Positions 9,422 through 17,610 of a stretch of 64,000 nucleotides of DNA are shown here, one piece after another; the first letter of the stretch is position 1; each line of letters begins with the position of its first letter. The translations under genes and the position numbers were made by a program. The stretch spans positions 1-64,000 of the forward strand of contig NZ_JAVFVS010000004.1 in assembly GCF_030929605.1 (NCBI RefSeq), in the 5' to 3' direction. The notes under the pieces were generated by a model. The model ran no database searches, had not been told where the DNA came from, and worked only from the letters and a program-made list of their open reading frames with translations. Source of the stretch: Flavobacterium sp. LHD-80. Lineage in GTDB: Bacteria > Bacteroidota > Bacteroidia > Flavobacteriales > Flavobacteriaceae.

Positions 9422-10870
9422 TTATTTTATCACAGTTATTGATCCTTTTTTTTCACCTGTATCTGATTGAATAACATAGTAATAAACTGGATTTACATTT
9501 TTAAAATCTTTAATAAACGAATTAACTTGGGGGTCATAATTGCTTCCAACATCATTAAACATCATTTCTCCGTTGGAACTAATAATCATCAATTTAGTAT
9601 TCGCGTTTTTGTATACATCAGGAATATTCCAGTATGGATAACTGCCACTTAAGCTTACTATATTTGGAATTACCGTTGTTGGTGGGGCCGGGCCGGTAAT
9701 TTTAAACAGAAATTCTTTTGTAGCGATACAACCTGAAACCTGTGAAATTTTAACTTTATAATTACCTACTGCGGCTACCAAATAAGAATTACTTGTTGCA
9801 CCCGTAATAAGATTTTCATTTAAAAACCATTCATATGTTGGACTTGTTGCATCAGTTGTGACACTAACAGTTATTGTTTCACCCTCATCAAGTTTAACTT
9901 CATCAGCAACATCAATACTTGCATTAAATCCGTTTGAGCTCAAATTAATACTTCCTGTTGCTTTACATCCACCAAAATCAACTTCGACTGTATAAGTTCC
10001 AGATTCATTAGTTGTGTAATTACGAGTCGTAGCTCCATTTATTACAGTTCCATCTTTTCTCCAAATATAACTATTACCAGAAGTTGCAGTTAAAACTGTT
10101 CCTGTACCGTTAGCGCAAAATGGATTTCCTAAACTTGAAGTAACTGTAGTTGCTGAACCTGAACTTGATGAAACAACATTTACGTGATTAGAGCTAATAT
10201 TTACGTCGCTACAAGCACCATAATCAATAACTACGAAATAATCTCCAACAGCATTTACCGTTAATGTTTTACTGGTTTGTCCTGTAATAACAATATTATC
10301 TTTATACCATTTGTATTTAAGATTCGGATAATTTGCCGGTGAAGAAGCTGGAATGGTTGGCGTATCATTGTCTACAGAAAGCGTTATAGATCCGCTAGAA
10401 CAAATCGCTGCATTAATTCCTTTGTTATTGATAGAAAATTTAGATTCGTACTCTTTGTAATAAGCTGGAAAAGAAGTAGCTCCTAAAGAATTTTTAAATC
10501 TCGTACTAGTGAAACCTGTAGAGCTTTTAACTCTCATTCCATATGTTTCAGATCCAGTAAGATTTACTGGAACAGCAAATTTTATTGTTTGCTGCGTTGC
10601 AGAAACATCGACAGGTGTTCCTAATAAAGTAGTACTAATTGGGGTATTTGCATTGTCTAAAAGTTCGATAACGAATGTAGTACCGGCAGGAAAATTTACA
10701 TAACTGAAAGTCGCATAAAATTCATTAAAGCTACTTCCAGCACATAATTTTTCAAGACCATCAAGCTGTTGTGGCACTATCGTCTGGGCATGCGTATTTG
10801 TTTTAGTACATAAAAAAATACTAAAAAAAAGGAAAAAACGAATTAAAGACAAAGTAGTTTTTTGAATCAT
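9422..10870 (-). CDS. Secreted Ig-like protein with degenerate T9SS type B (CHU_C-like) C-terminus
   Basis: 482 residues. Signal peptide to about residue 28 (THAQ). Residues ~150-390 contain three Ig/PKD-like modules with repeated patterns (YKWYKDN ... VGDYFVVIDYGACS; SYIWRKDG ... SGTYTVEVDFGGC; PTYEWFLNEN ... VGNYKVKISQVSGC). The last ~90 residues (YWNIPDVYKNANTKLMIISS ... VNPVYYYVIQSDTGEKKGSI) follow the plan of the gliding-motility-associated C-terminal domain, a T9SS type B export signal, but without the usual TPNGDG opening. Its ATG overlaps the previous gene's TGA (ATGA), and its stop nearly abuts the porin fusion gene, so the three are probably co-translated. Position suggests a SprC equivalent; the exact role is unknown. 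Confidence 0.75.
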   Translation of the reverse strand: MIQKTTLSLIRFFLFFSIFLCTKTNTHAQTIVPQQLDGLEKLCAGSSFNEFYATFSYVNFPAGTTFVIELLDNANTPISTTLLGTPVDVSATQQTIKFAVPVNLTGSETYGMRVKSSTGFTSTRFKNSLGATSFPAYYKEYESKFSINNKGINAAICSSGSITLSVDNDTPTIPASSPANYPNLKYKWYKDNIVITGQTSKTLTVNAVGDYFVVIDYGACSDVNISSNHVNVVSSSSGSATTVTSSLGNPFCANGTGTVLTATSGNSYIWRKDGTVINGATTRNYTTNESGTYTVEVDFGGCKATGSINLSSNGFNASIDVADEVKLDEGETITVSVTTDATSPTYEWFLNENLITGATSNSYLVAAVGNYKVKISQVSGCIATKEFLFKITGPAPPTTVIPNIVSLSGSYPYWNIPDVYKNANTKLMIISSNGEMMFNDVGSNYDPQVNSFIKDFKNVNPVYYYVIQSDTGEKKGSITVIK

Positions 10871-11280
10871 ATAGTTCTAGTTCTTGCTAAGTCTATATTT
10901 TCAAAAAACAAGATATCGATGAATGTTTCTGAAAAATCATATTTATAGTTCTCAATAATGTCTTTTGCAAGAACAGAATAAGAAGCTGTAATTGATGATT
11001 TTTCTTGGCATTCTGAAGATTGATTCTTCGCATCACTTGTTGAAGCAAAGCTGTCCTTGGGGATGGACAGCTCCACTGCTAACTGATTAGAATTATCTAA
11101 TTTGCTGATCACAGATGTATCAGCTGTTTCTGGTTTTTGGTTGTTGTTACACGCCGTTACAATGCATTTTAAGCCATTAGAAACAGTAGTGTTCTCTGAT
11201 GTACTTTGTGCATTTATTGTAGCAATAGGCGAAACCAAAAATATAATATAAATAAAATATTTTTTTATAGATGGGGCCAT
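10867..11280 (-). CDS. Short secreted protein of unknown function in the gliding/adhesin cluster
   Basis: 137 residues. Signal peptide of about 24 residues (IFLVSPIATINA, then Q). The mature part is polar, with Cys pairs (CIVTACNNN) and no family I recognise. The stop overlaps the next gene's start by four bases (ATGA), a sign of translational coupling with the Ig-like protein. It could be an accessory or chaperone-like partner, but nothing in the sequence proves this. Confidence 0.6.
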   Translation of the reverse strand: MAPSIKKYFIYIIFLVSPIATINAQSTSENTTVSNGLKCIVTACNNNQKPETADTSVISKLDNSNQLAVELSIPKDSFASTSDAKNQSSECQEKSSITASYSVLAKDIIENYKYDFSETFIDILFFENIDLARTRTI

Positions 11281-11381
11281 TATGTTCTGATCTTTATTTG
11301 GTCCTGTACGAGACTGACATAAATTGTGTCTGGGGACTTTATTAATAAAATTTACGCTCTGAAATAAAAATCTAAACTTAT

Positions 11382-12671
11382 CTATTTTCCGCTAGACGCT
11401 GTAATTTTTCCTAATTGTAATCTGAAATCTGGTTTTTTAGGATTGTAAATATCAATAAATGTTTCTTTGTTATCACTTTGTGACATAACATTGAAAAACA
11501 GAGGATTTCCGTACCAGCTTTCTAAATCTTCATTGTTAGAATTGAATTCTGTAAAGATGTTTCCATTACATAAATTGAAATACATTTCTTCAATTTTGAT
11601 TTTCTTAAGATTGGCATCGTTGATTTCAGTTTTACTGTCTATCAAAACGGCTGGGTTGAATCCAGAGATTACACTTCGCTTCATTTCAAGAGAAGAAGTT
11701 TCAGCAACATAAATTGCTTCTTTTACTAAACCTGCCTGAATATCAGCCTTAATGTTCTCACTATCATTTAACATTGTGATATTTGTTGCAACAACAAGAG
11801 TTTGTTTTTTAGTAAAATCTGTTTCGCTTTTCTTTTCGAATGATTTTACTTCCATACAACGAGATCCATCTTTATTACTTGATAAGTAAGATGATCTAAC
11901 TGCCAATGAGTTAAATAAACGGCATTGAACACCTTGAGTAAATTTATAATCGTCGTTGATTGATTTGTAAGAAACTAATTTAGTAGCGTTTACATCGCCT
12001 CCGAAGAAAGCAAATGAGTCACCGCCAGAGTAGCTTACCATTACATTTTCAAGTATCGTTTTAGCACCAACACCAGCAATAGTCAAACCATTGAAAGTAT
12101 CTGCGCCTTTAACTTTTTTTCCTGCAAATTCGATTCTAACAAATCTTAAAACACCAGAGTTTCCGTTTACGTTATCACCACCATAAGTAGTAAGCGTAGG
12201 ATCAAGGTCTAAGTTATAAGAACCAACATTTCCAAATTTATTGATTGGAGCATCACCAAGAAGTACAATTCCACCCCAGTCACCAGCTTTTTTCTGGCTT
12301 CTGTTTGAAGTAAATACGATTGGGTCAGTTTCTAAACCATCTGCAACAAGTTGTGCACCTTTTGTAACTACCAATGTTCCTTTTGTTTCGAAATCACCAA
12401 TAATTAAAGTTCCAGGTTCGATACTTAAAACTGCATTGTTTGTAACATATACGTTGCCTTGTAAAACATAAACATTCCTCTTCAGCAATTTAGTATTAAC
12501 AGAAATGTTTCCTGCTAAAATTTGGTTTGCTTCTCCATACTCTACTTTGTTAGGCTTAAATTCGGTCCAGTTATTCAACCAATTGTTGTAGCCCATAATT
12601 CCTTTCTCTTGCTGAGCACTCATACTAGTAACTGTCAAAAGAACGCAGATCATTTGAGTAATTTTTTTCAT
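11382..12671 (-). CDS. Secreted right-handed beta-helix protein
   Basis: 429 residues with an N-terminal signal peptide ending near SMSAQ. Residues ~55-260 show the regular pattern of a parallel beta-helix (LSIEPGTLIIGDFETKGTLV, AQLVADGLETDPIVFTSNR, GDWGGIVLLGDAPIN, LRFVRIEFAG). This architecture is frequent in Bacteroidota exported proteins that some databases mislabel as multidrug transporters. No T9SS C-terminal domain is visible: the end (RLQLGKITASSGK) is short. It sits 101 bp upstream of the secreted-protein trio on the same strand and may be transcribed with it. Substrate or partner unknown. Confidence 0.7.
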   Translation of the reverse strand: MKKITQMICVLLTVTSMSAQQEKGIMGYNNWLNNWTEFKPNKVEYGEANQILAGNISVNTKLLKRNVYVLQGNVYVTNNAVLSIEPGTLIIGDFETKGTLVVTKGAQLVADGLETDPIVFTSNRSQKKAGDWGGIVLLGDAPINKFGNVGSYNLDLDPTLTTYGGDNVNGNSGVLRFVRIEFAGKKVKGADTFNGLTIAGVGAKTILENVMVSYSGGDSFAFFGGDVNATKLVSYKSINDDYKFTQGVQCRLFNSLAVRSSYLSSNKDGSRCMEVKSFEKKSETDFTKKQTLVVATNITMLNDSENIKADIQAGLVKEAIYVAETSSLEMKRSVISGFNPAVLIDSKTEINDANLKKIKIEEMYFNLCNGNIFTEFNSNNEDLESWYGNPLFFNVMSQSDNKETFIDIYNPKKPDFRLQLGKITASSGK

Positions 12672-12723
12672 GATAAGGGGGTATTAGGGTTAATAATAAA
12701 TTTGGGTATGCGTAAATGAAAAA

Positions 12724-12773
12724 ACTCATCTCGATTTTTCTGAAATAATCAGAACACATCGAGAACGAGTTAT
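12724..12773 (-). terminator. Rho-independent terminator after the small secreted gene
   Basis: Inverted repeat aactcatctcgat / atcgagaacgagtt followed on the minus strand by a T-run (gagttttttcat). It separates the 150-residue secreted protein from the beta-helix gene. Confidence 0.65.
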
Positions 12774-12859
12774 TTTTTATCGCTCTTTTAAAATGTTTTT
12801 CGAAAATCTAAATCATCTACGTAAACAAGTCAAAAAAGGTTTTAAAAATATATTATTTA

Positions 12860-13312
12860 TTACATTTCGTTCAAATCGTTGAACTCGTGTAATGATTTCA
12901 ATGTGCTTTCGTAAAATAAAATTGCCGCGATCAAGTTTCCTTTATCTGAATAAGGCATCATCTTTCTTTGGAAATCTACCGTAGTATCCAGGAAAGTTGT
13001 AGTACCAACCGCTTGGTTGTCTAATACTTTTTTGTGTTCACTATCGTCCGGAATACCTAAGTCGGCCATAGTAACACCTGGTTTAGTAACCAAAGCAATG
13101 TAAGGGAGAGTTTTCACTAAAACTTTAATACGCTCAATGTATAGTTCCAAAAGTTCTCCTTTTTGCATACCACTCAATTCTTTTTGATCATGGTATTTTC
13201 TGATAAGAGCTGTTGTACTAATGATACTTCTTGGAGCATTTTTTGCCTGCGCTGAAACAGCTGCAGTTGTTAAGAAAAAAAGTGTACTTAATAAAATAAT
13301 TTTCCCTTTCAT
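12860..13312 (-). CDS. Small secreted protein of unknown function
   Basis: 150 residues from the ATG at 13312. An upstream in-frame ATG would add ten residues before the signal peptide, so the shorter start (MKGKIILLSTLFFLTTAAVSA) is preferred. The mature region is mostly helical (SGMQKGELLELYIERIKVL, PYSDKGNLIAAILFYESTLK) with no motif I recognise. A terminator follows it, so it is probably transcribed alone, from the promoter at 13344-13373. It neighbours the exported-protein cluster but there is no evidence of a shared function. Confidence 0.65.
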   Translation of the reverse strand: MKGKIILLSTLFFLTTAAVSAQAKNAPRSIISTTALIRKYHDQKELSGMQKGELLELYIERIKVLVKTLPYIALVTKPGVTMADLGIPDDSEHKKVLDNQAVGTTTFLDTTVDFQRKMMPYSDKGNLIAAILFYESTLKSLHEFNDLNEM

Positions 13313-13343
13313 AAATTCTATTTTTAGTAGTAGTTGATGCAAA

Positions 13344-13373
13344 CAAAAATATATAATTTAACTTAAATTGCAA
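13344..13373 (-). promoter_or_regulatory. Bacteroidota-type promoter for the small secreted gene
   Basis: On the minus strand TATTTTTG (from caaaaata, 13344-13351) fits the TAnnTTTG -7 box, with TTG at 13371-13373 and a 19-bp spacer. The rest of the 13.34-13.75 kb gap is AT-rich and shows no gene. Confidence 0.5.
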
Positions 13374-13714
13374 CTTTATTGAATTCTTTTTTCAAAAAAA
13401 ATCCTTAAAAAAAACTTAAAAAACAGTCGTATGTCGAGAAAATGTGCGTTTTAACGAGGGTTTTGTTAAAATTGTTAAATTCAAAACTGTAAGATATTAA
13501 CTATAAAAAACTATGTGTTTTTAACTTTAAATAACTAAAAAAACCTTACGTTTATCGTTTTTGGCAAAAAAATATTAACAAAAAAGTCTTCATATCTACT
13601 CGCGTGAAGTAATTTATTAACAAAATAAAGTTGACATAACTCAAAATTTTATCCGAAAAAACATTCTCATTTTTTCAAATTTGATCCAACTCATAATCTT
13701 TTAATCTAAAATTT

Positions 13715-13742
13715 TTGACTACATCATTTTCTTCTATCTTTG
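13715..13742 (+). promoter_or_regulatory. Bacteroidota-type promoter of the delta' gene
   Basis: TTG (13715-13717), 17 bp, TATCTTTG (13735-13742) match the TTG / TAnnTTTG consensus. The ATG begins only four bases after the -7 box, so the transcript would be leaderless or nearly so. Confidence 0.7.
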
Positions 13743-13746
13743 TCTC

Positions 13747-14895
13747 ATGCAATTTTCTCAAATTTTAGGTCAGGATTATATCAAAAGTCACTTGATAAAA
13801 AGTGCATCTTCAGGACGAATTCCGCATGCGCAATTATTTATTGGGCCAGAAGGAAGCGGTACTTTATCAACCGCAATAGCCTATGCGCAGTACATTTTGT
13901 GCAATAATTCCGGAAACGAAAATGAAAATGGAAACGAGTCGTGTAATTTGAAATTTCAAAACATTTCGCATCCCGATTTGCATTTTATTTACCCAACCGT
14001 TACGACGGAAGATGTTAAAACCAAACCAAAAAGTTTAGACTTCATTCAGGATTGGAGAACATTTATTCAGGAAATGCCTTACGGAGGGTTGTTTGACTGG
14101 TATAAAATCTTGGGCGTTCAAAACAAACAAGGCGAAATCAGGGTTGAAGATGCACAAGAAGTTTTAAAATCGCTTTCACTGAAATCCTACGAAGGAGGTT
14201 ATAAAATCATGATTATTTGGATGGCCGATAAGATGAATATCGCAGCTTCAAACAAGCTTTTGAAACTTCTGGAAGAGCCTTCAGATAAAACCATTTTTAT
14301 TCTGATTTCTGAAAATGAAGAAGATATTATTCAAACCATTCGTTCTCGTTGTCAGGTAATTCACTTTAACGGACTTCCAGAAAAAGTAATTGCAGATGCC
14401 TTAGTTTCACGCGAAAATATCGACCAAAATTCAGCAAAAAAAATAGCCCATCAGGCTCAAGGAAATTTCAATAAAGCAATGCATTTGTTGAAAGAAGATG
14501 ACTCTGAATATCCTTTTGAGCAATGGTTTGTTAATTGGGTTCGAGCTGCTTTTAGAGCAAAAGGAAATGCTGCCGCAATTCAGGATTTAATTTCCTGGAG
14601 CGAAGAAATCGCCGGACTTGGGCGAGAAAGCCAGAAAAAATTTATTCAGTTTTGCATCGAAATGTTCCGTCAAGCTTTAATGCTTAATTATCAAGCACCA
14701 AGCTTAGTTTATATTGAGCCGAAAGTAGACAAATTCAAACTTGAAAATTTTGCGCCTTTTGTGAACGGAAACAATATTCATGAAATTTTCAAAGAGCTTT
14801 CAGATGCTATGTATCACATTGAAAGAAACGGAAATGCAAAAATAATTTTAACCGATTTATCAATCAAACTTACACGTTTAATTCATAAAAAATAG
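13747..14895 (+). CDS. holB: DNA polymerase III subunit delta' (clamp loader)
   Basis: 382 residues. The N-terminus (FSQILGQDYIKSHLIKSASS, then GRIPHAQLFIGPEGSG) is the AAA+ clamp-loader opening. As in delta', the Walker A is imperfect (GPEGSGTLS), so it probably does not hydrolyse ATP. The SRC arginine-finger motif is present (IRSRCQVIHF), as is the sensor region KLLEEPSDKTIFILISEN. Only two of the zinc-module cysteines are evident. Role: it forms the DnaX complex that loads the beta clamp. It is followed after 7 bp by the DoxX-like gene. High confidence in family; delta' rather than DnaX is supported by the short length and weak P-loop. Confidence 0.9.
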   Translation: MQFSQILGQDYIKSHLIKSASSGRIPHAQLFIGPEGSGTLSTAIAYAQYILCNNSGNENENGNESCNLKFQNISHPDLHFIYPTVTTEDVKTKPKSLDFIQDWRTFIQEMPYGGLFDWYKILGVQNKQGEIRVEDAQEVLKSLSLKSYEGGYKIMIIWMADKMNIAASNKLLKLLEEPSDKTIFILISENEEDIIQTIRSRCQVIHFNGLPEKVIADALVSRENIDQNSAKKIAHQAQGNFNKAMHLLKEDDSEYPFEQWFVNWVRAAFRAKGNAAAIQDLISWSEEIAGLGRESQKKFIQFCIEMFRQALMLNYQAPSLVYIEPKVDKFKLENFAPFVNGNNIHEIFKELSDAMYHIERNGNAKIILTDLSIKLTRLIHKK

Positions 14896-14902
14896 TTTAC
14901 AT

Positions 14903-15286
14903 ATGAATAATGTTGCCTCTATCTTAATTCTAGCATTTTTAGCCTTAACGTTCTTACAATCAGGATACGAAAAAATATTTTATTGGAACGATAATGTTAC
15001 TTGGCTAAAAGAACATTTTTCGAAAACAAGATTAAAAAATCAAGTCCCTCTTGCACTACTGCATCTTTTAATTCTAGAACTAATTTCTGGAATTTTATCA
15101 GTTGTAGGAGCAATTCAGCTTTTATTAAACAGTGGCAGAGAATTTGGTTTTTATGGCGCCATTTTTTCGTGCATCAGTTTGTTAATGATGCTTTTCGGAC
15201 AAAGATTAGCTAAAGATTACGATGGAGCGAGAACAATCGTAATTTATTTTATACCAGCTGTAATGGCGGTTTACTGGTTGAATTAA
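14903..15286 (+). CDS. DoxX-like small integral membrane protein
   Basis: 127 residues with four hydrophobic segments (about 5-20, 50-70, 75-100, 108-126). The opening LAFLALTFLQSGYEKIFYW and the conserved Gly/Ala-rich helices fit the DoxX/MauE membrane superfamily. It probably follows the delta' gene in one transcript (7-bp gap). Function in this family is poorly defined; quinone or redox roles are proposed for some members. The assignment rests on topology and length rather than catalytic residues. Confidence 0.6.
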   Translation: MNNVASILILAFLALTFLQSGYEKIFYWNDNVTWLKEHFSKTRLKNQVPLALLHLLILELISGILSVVGAIQLLLNSGREFGFYGAIFSCISLLMMLFGQRLAKDYDGARTIVIYFIPAVMAVYWLN

Positions 15287-15333
15287 AAATCAACCTTTTT
15301 TAAAAATAAGCCACTAATCATTTTAATCTGTGA

Positions 15334-15351
15334 TCCCGATAGCTATTGGGA
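15334..15351. repeat. 18-bp palindromic repeat (REP-like)
   Basis: tcccgatagctattggga is palindromic apart from one G-T pair. The same core (cccgatagctatcggg) recurs in flavobacterial intergenic DNA in my experience; that recurrence is recalled, not measured here. Confidence 0.4.
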
Positions 15352-15382
15352 GTGGCAAAAACAAAATTTTATTATTAAAAAA

Positions 15383-15892
15383 ATGAATCCAAAACACCCT
15401 TCAGAATCCATAACTATTTTAACAGATTTAGTTTTACCGAGCGAAACAAATCCTTTAAACAATCTTTTTGGTGGCGAATTATTAGCCAGAATGGATCGTG
15501 CGGCAAGTATTGCGGCCCGCAGACATTCACGCCGAATTGTAGTAACAGCTTCTGTAAATCACGTTGCTTTCAACAGAGCCATTTCTCTTGGAAGTGTTGT
15601 TACAGTCGAAGCAAAAGTTTCAAGATCATTCAAAAGTTCGATGGAAGTTTTTATCGACGTTTGGGTCGAAGACCGCGAATCTGGAAGCAGAACAAAAGCG
15701 AACGAAGCAATCTATACTTTTGTCGCTGTTGATGACACTGGAAGACCTGTTGAAGTTCCAGCAATTATTCCAGAAACCGAACTGGAAATCCAGCGTTTTG
15801 ATGCTGCCCTACGACGTAAACAGCTAAGTTTAGTACTCGCAGGCAAGATGAAGCCATCTGAAGCAACCGAATTAAAAGCATTATTTTTATAG
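15383..15892 (+). CDS. Acyl-CoA thioesterase, hotdog fold (YciA/BFIT type)
   Basis: 169 residues. The hotdog signature is clear: PSETNPLNNLFGGELLARMD with the helix-cap Asp, then ASVNHVAFNRAISLGSVVTV, and strands SMEVFIDVWVED and ANEAIYTFVAVDD. It hydrolyses acyl-CoA to free fatty acid and CoA in the cytosol, and likely has a broad substrate range. A positively charged C-terminal tail (ALRRKQLSLVLAGKMKPSEA) follows the domain. It stands alone between the DoxX-like gene and recA. Confidence 0.85.
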   Translation: MNPKHPSESITILTDLVLPSETNPLNNLFGGELLARMDRAASIAARRHSRRIVVTASVNHVAFNRAISLGSVVTVEAKVSRSFKSSMEVFIDVWVEDRESGSRTKANEAIYTFVAVDDTGRPVEVPAIIPETELEIQRFDAALRRKQLSLVLAGKMKPSEATELKALFL

Positions 15893-15965
15893 TGCAAATT
15901 GTTGCAATTTGTAACAATTTGAAGGAATCAAACTTCAAAAAAAGAAGTATTTTTACAAAATTATA

Positions 15966-16014
15966 AGTCGCTCAAAAAAAGAGGGAAAACATTCTTCTTT
16001 ATTTTTTGACGACT
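15966..16014 (+). promoter_or_regulatory. Imperfect inverted repeat in the recA upstream region
   Basis: agtcgctcaaaaaaa (15966-15980) faces ttttttgacgact (16002-16014), 31 bp before the recA ATG. It could form a leader hairpin or act as a repressor operator. No canonical LexA box is visible. The function is unproven. Confidence 0.35.
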
Positions 16015-16045
16015 AAAAATAACCATTTAGATAATTTAAGAAAAG

Positions 16046-17053
16046 ATGAGTTCAGACAAAGAAGCCAAATTAAAAGCATTACAATTAACGCTTGATAAAC
16101 TTGACAAAACCTACGGAAAAGGAACCGTAATGAAAATGGGCGACAAAGCTATTGTGGAGGTAGAAACGATTTCTTCTGGCTCTCTTGGCGTTGATTTAGC
16201 TCTTGGAGTTAATGGATATCCAAAAGGAAGAATTATTGAAATATATGGGCCAGAATCGTCTGGTAAAACTACTTTAACTTTACATGCAATTGCCGAAGCT
16301 CAAAAAGCAGGTGGAATTGCAGCTTTTATAGATGCTGAACATGCTTTTGATAGAAATTATGCAGAAAAATTAGGCGTAGATATCGAAAACTTGATCATTT
16401 CTCAGCCAGACAATGGCGAGCAAGCTTTAGAAATTGCTGAAAACTTAATTCGTTCTGGAGCTATTGACATTGTGGTAATTGACTCGGTTGCGGCTTTGAC
16501 TCCAAAAAGTGAAATCGAAGGTGAAATGGGAGATTCTAAAATGGGTCTTCACGCGCGTTTGATGTCTCAAGCTTTGAGAAAATTGACAGGAACAATCAGT
16601 AAAACAAATTGTACTGTTTTCTTTATTAACCAATTAAGAGAGAAAATCGGTGTAATGTTTGGAAATCCTGAAACTACAACGGGTGGTAATGCATTAAAAT
16701 TCTATGCTTCTGTACGTTTAGATATTCGTCGTTCTTCTCAAATTAAAGATGGAGAAAACGTAATTGGAAACAGAACTAAAGTTAAAATTGTTAAAAATAA
16801 AGTGGCACCGCCTTTTAAAACTGCTGAATTCGACATTATGTACGGAGAAGGTGTTTCTAAAACTGGAGAAATTCTTGATTTAGCGGTTGAATTTGAAATC
16901 GTTAAAAAAGCAGGATCTTGGTTCAGCTACGGAGATACAAAATTAGGCCAAGGACGTGATGCTGTTAAAGCTTTAATTAAAGATAATCCTGAATTAGCTG
17001 ATGAATTAGAAGCTAAAATCAAAGATCATATGAAAGAATTGGCAAATGCCTAA
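16046..17053 (+). CDS. recA: Recombinase RecA
   Basis: 335 residues, the usual RecA length. Walker [10 protein letters not shown] (about residues 70-78), [11 protein letters not shown] for Walker B and loop L1, and [20 protein letters not shown] for the L2 region. The MAW-type motif [14 protein letters not shown] and the C-terminal winged region are intact. It is the ATP-dependent strand-exchange protein for homologous recombination and the SOS response. It appears monocistronic: a hairpin-rich leader lies upstream and two terminators downstream. Confidence 0.98.
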   Translation: MSSDKEAKLKALQLTLDKLDKTYGKGTVMKMGDKAIVEVETISSGSLGVDLALGVNGYPKGRIIEIYGPESSGKTTLTLHAIAEAQKAGGIAAFIDAEHAFDRNYAEKLGVDIENLIISQPDNGEQALEIAENLIRSGAIDIVVIDSVAALTPKSEIEGEMGDSKMGLHARLMSQALRKLTGTISKTNCTVFFINQLREKIGVMFGNPETTTGGNALKFYASVRLDIRRSSQIKDGENVIGNRTKVKIVKNKVAPPFKTAEFDIMYGEGVSKTGEILDLAVEFEIVKKAGSWFSYGDTKLGQGRDAVKALIKDNPELADELEAKIKDHMKELANA

Positions 17054-17060
17054 AACTTTA

Positions 17061-17089
17061 AAAGTCTGCAGTTTGCAGACTTTTTTTTT
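17061..17089 (+). terminator. recA terminator 1
   Basis: Perfect inverted repeat aaagtctgca / tgcagacttt with a three-base loop followed by nine Ts, 8 bp after the recA stop. Confidence 0.9.
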
Positions 17090-17090
17090 G

Positions 17091-17126
17091 AAACCCGGCA
17101 GGATAAAATCTTGTCGGGTTTTTTAT
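17091..17126 (+). terminator. recA terminator 2
   Basis: aacccggca ... tgtcgggtt (9-bp stem with one G-U pair) followed by a T-run, directly after the first terminator. Confidence 0.8.
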
Positions 17127-17148
17127 TTGCAAAAAAAAAGACAAAAGT

Positions 17149-17191
17149 TCACGCAACCATTCAAAAAATATTCATCTAATAAATAGTAATG
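17149..17191 (+). repeat. Leader-like motif, copy 1 (tcacgcaacc ... atagtaatg)
   Basis: tcacgcaacc at 17149-17158 and atagtaatg at 17183-17191. The same two words recur about 180 bp downstream. A possible 17-codon ORF (ATG at 17239) and a hairpin follow. Function unknown. Confidence 0.4.
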
Positions 17192-17264
17192 CAATTTTAA
17201 TTGGCATCGCCATAAGTGCCATTTAGAAAATTTTTAGAATGAATTTGGTTGATTTGTTTTTAAT

Positions 17265-17302
17265 AAAAATCCGTTGGTTGGTTTGGTGCTGACGGGTTTT
17301 TA
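17265..17302 (+). terminator. Hairpin between the two leader-like motifs
   Basis: aaaaatccgt / acgggttttt stem with one G-U pair, ending in a T-run. It looks like a small terminator closing the first unit. Confidence 0.5.
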
Positions 17303-17330
17303 TTCTCTTTGGAAAAAAAAGTTTGATATC

Positions 17331-17369
17331 TCACGCAACCTTTTTCATTTTTTGCTCTCTATAGTAATG
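17331..17369 (+). repeat. Leader-like motif, copy 2 (tcacgcaacc ... atagtaatg)
   Basis: tcacgcaacc at 17331-17340 and atagtaatg at 17361-17369, four bases closer together than in copy 1. It precedes the small basic ORF at 17429. Confidence 0.4.
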
Positions 17370-17428
17370 TGACGTTAACTTGAGTTTTAACCAAACTCTT
17401 TATTATCAACCAATAATGTTTTTTAATC

Positions 17429-17533
17429 ATGAAAGAGAAAATAGAAGTGTTGTACAGTAAAAACCGAAGAAAAACCAAATTGAAATTCAAAAAAGTATTA
17501 CGATTTATTTCGGAAAAAATTATTCACAGATAA
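17429..17533 (+). CDS. Possible small basic protein (34 aa)
   Basis: MKEKIEVLYSKNRRKTKLKF, continuing to KKVLRFISEKIIHR, then TAA. It is very basic and lies downstream of leader-like motif copy 2, between the recA terminators and a convergent terminator. No homologue recognised and no clear ribosome-binding site. It may be a leader peptide, a nucleic-acid-binding micro-protein, or chance. Confidence 0.25.
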   Translation: MKEKIEVLYSKNRRKTKLKFKKVLRFISEKIIHR

Positions 17534-17574
17534 GATTTTGAATATAAATAAGGGGTTATTTTAGTTCAAAAGAA

Positions 17575-17610
17575 AACCCGGTATTCCTGATGCTTAAGGA
17601 TTACCGGGTT
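17575..17610 (-). terminator. Terminator overlapping the end of the acyltransferase gene
   Basis: aacccggtattcct / aggattaccgggtt (14 bp, one mismatch). On the minus strand the first arm encodes the last residues (PGNP-stop) of the acyltransferase, so the stop codon lies inside the hairpin; a T-run (ttttctttt) follows. Confidence 0.8.

Noticed and set aside
17149..17191. tcacgcaacc / atagtaatg pair as a sigma-factor promoter
   Set aside because: The spacing (25 and 21 bp between words) differs between the copies and is too long for typical promoters, so it is reported as a repeat only.
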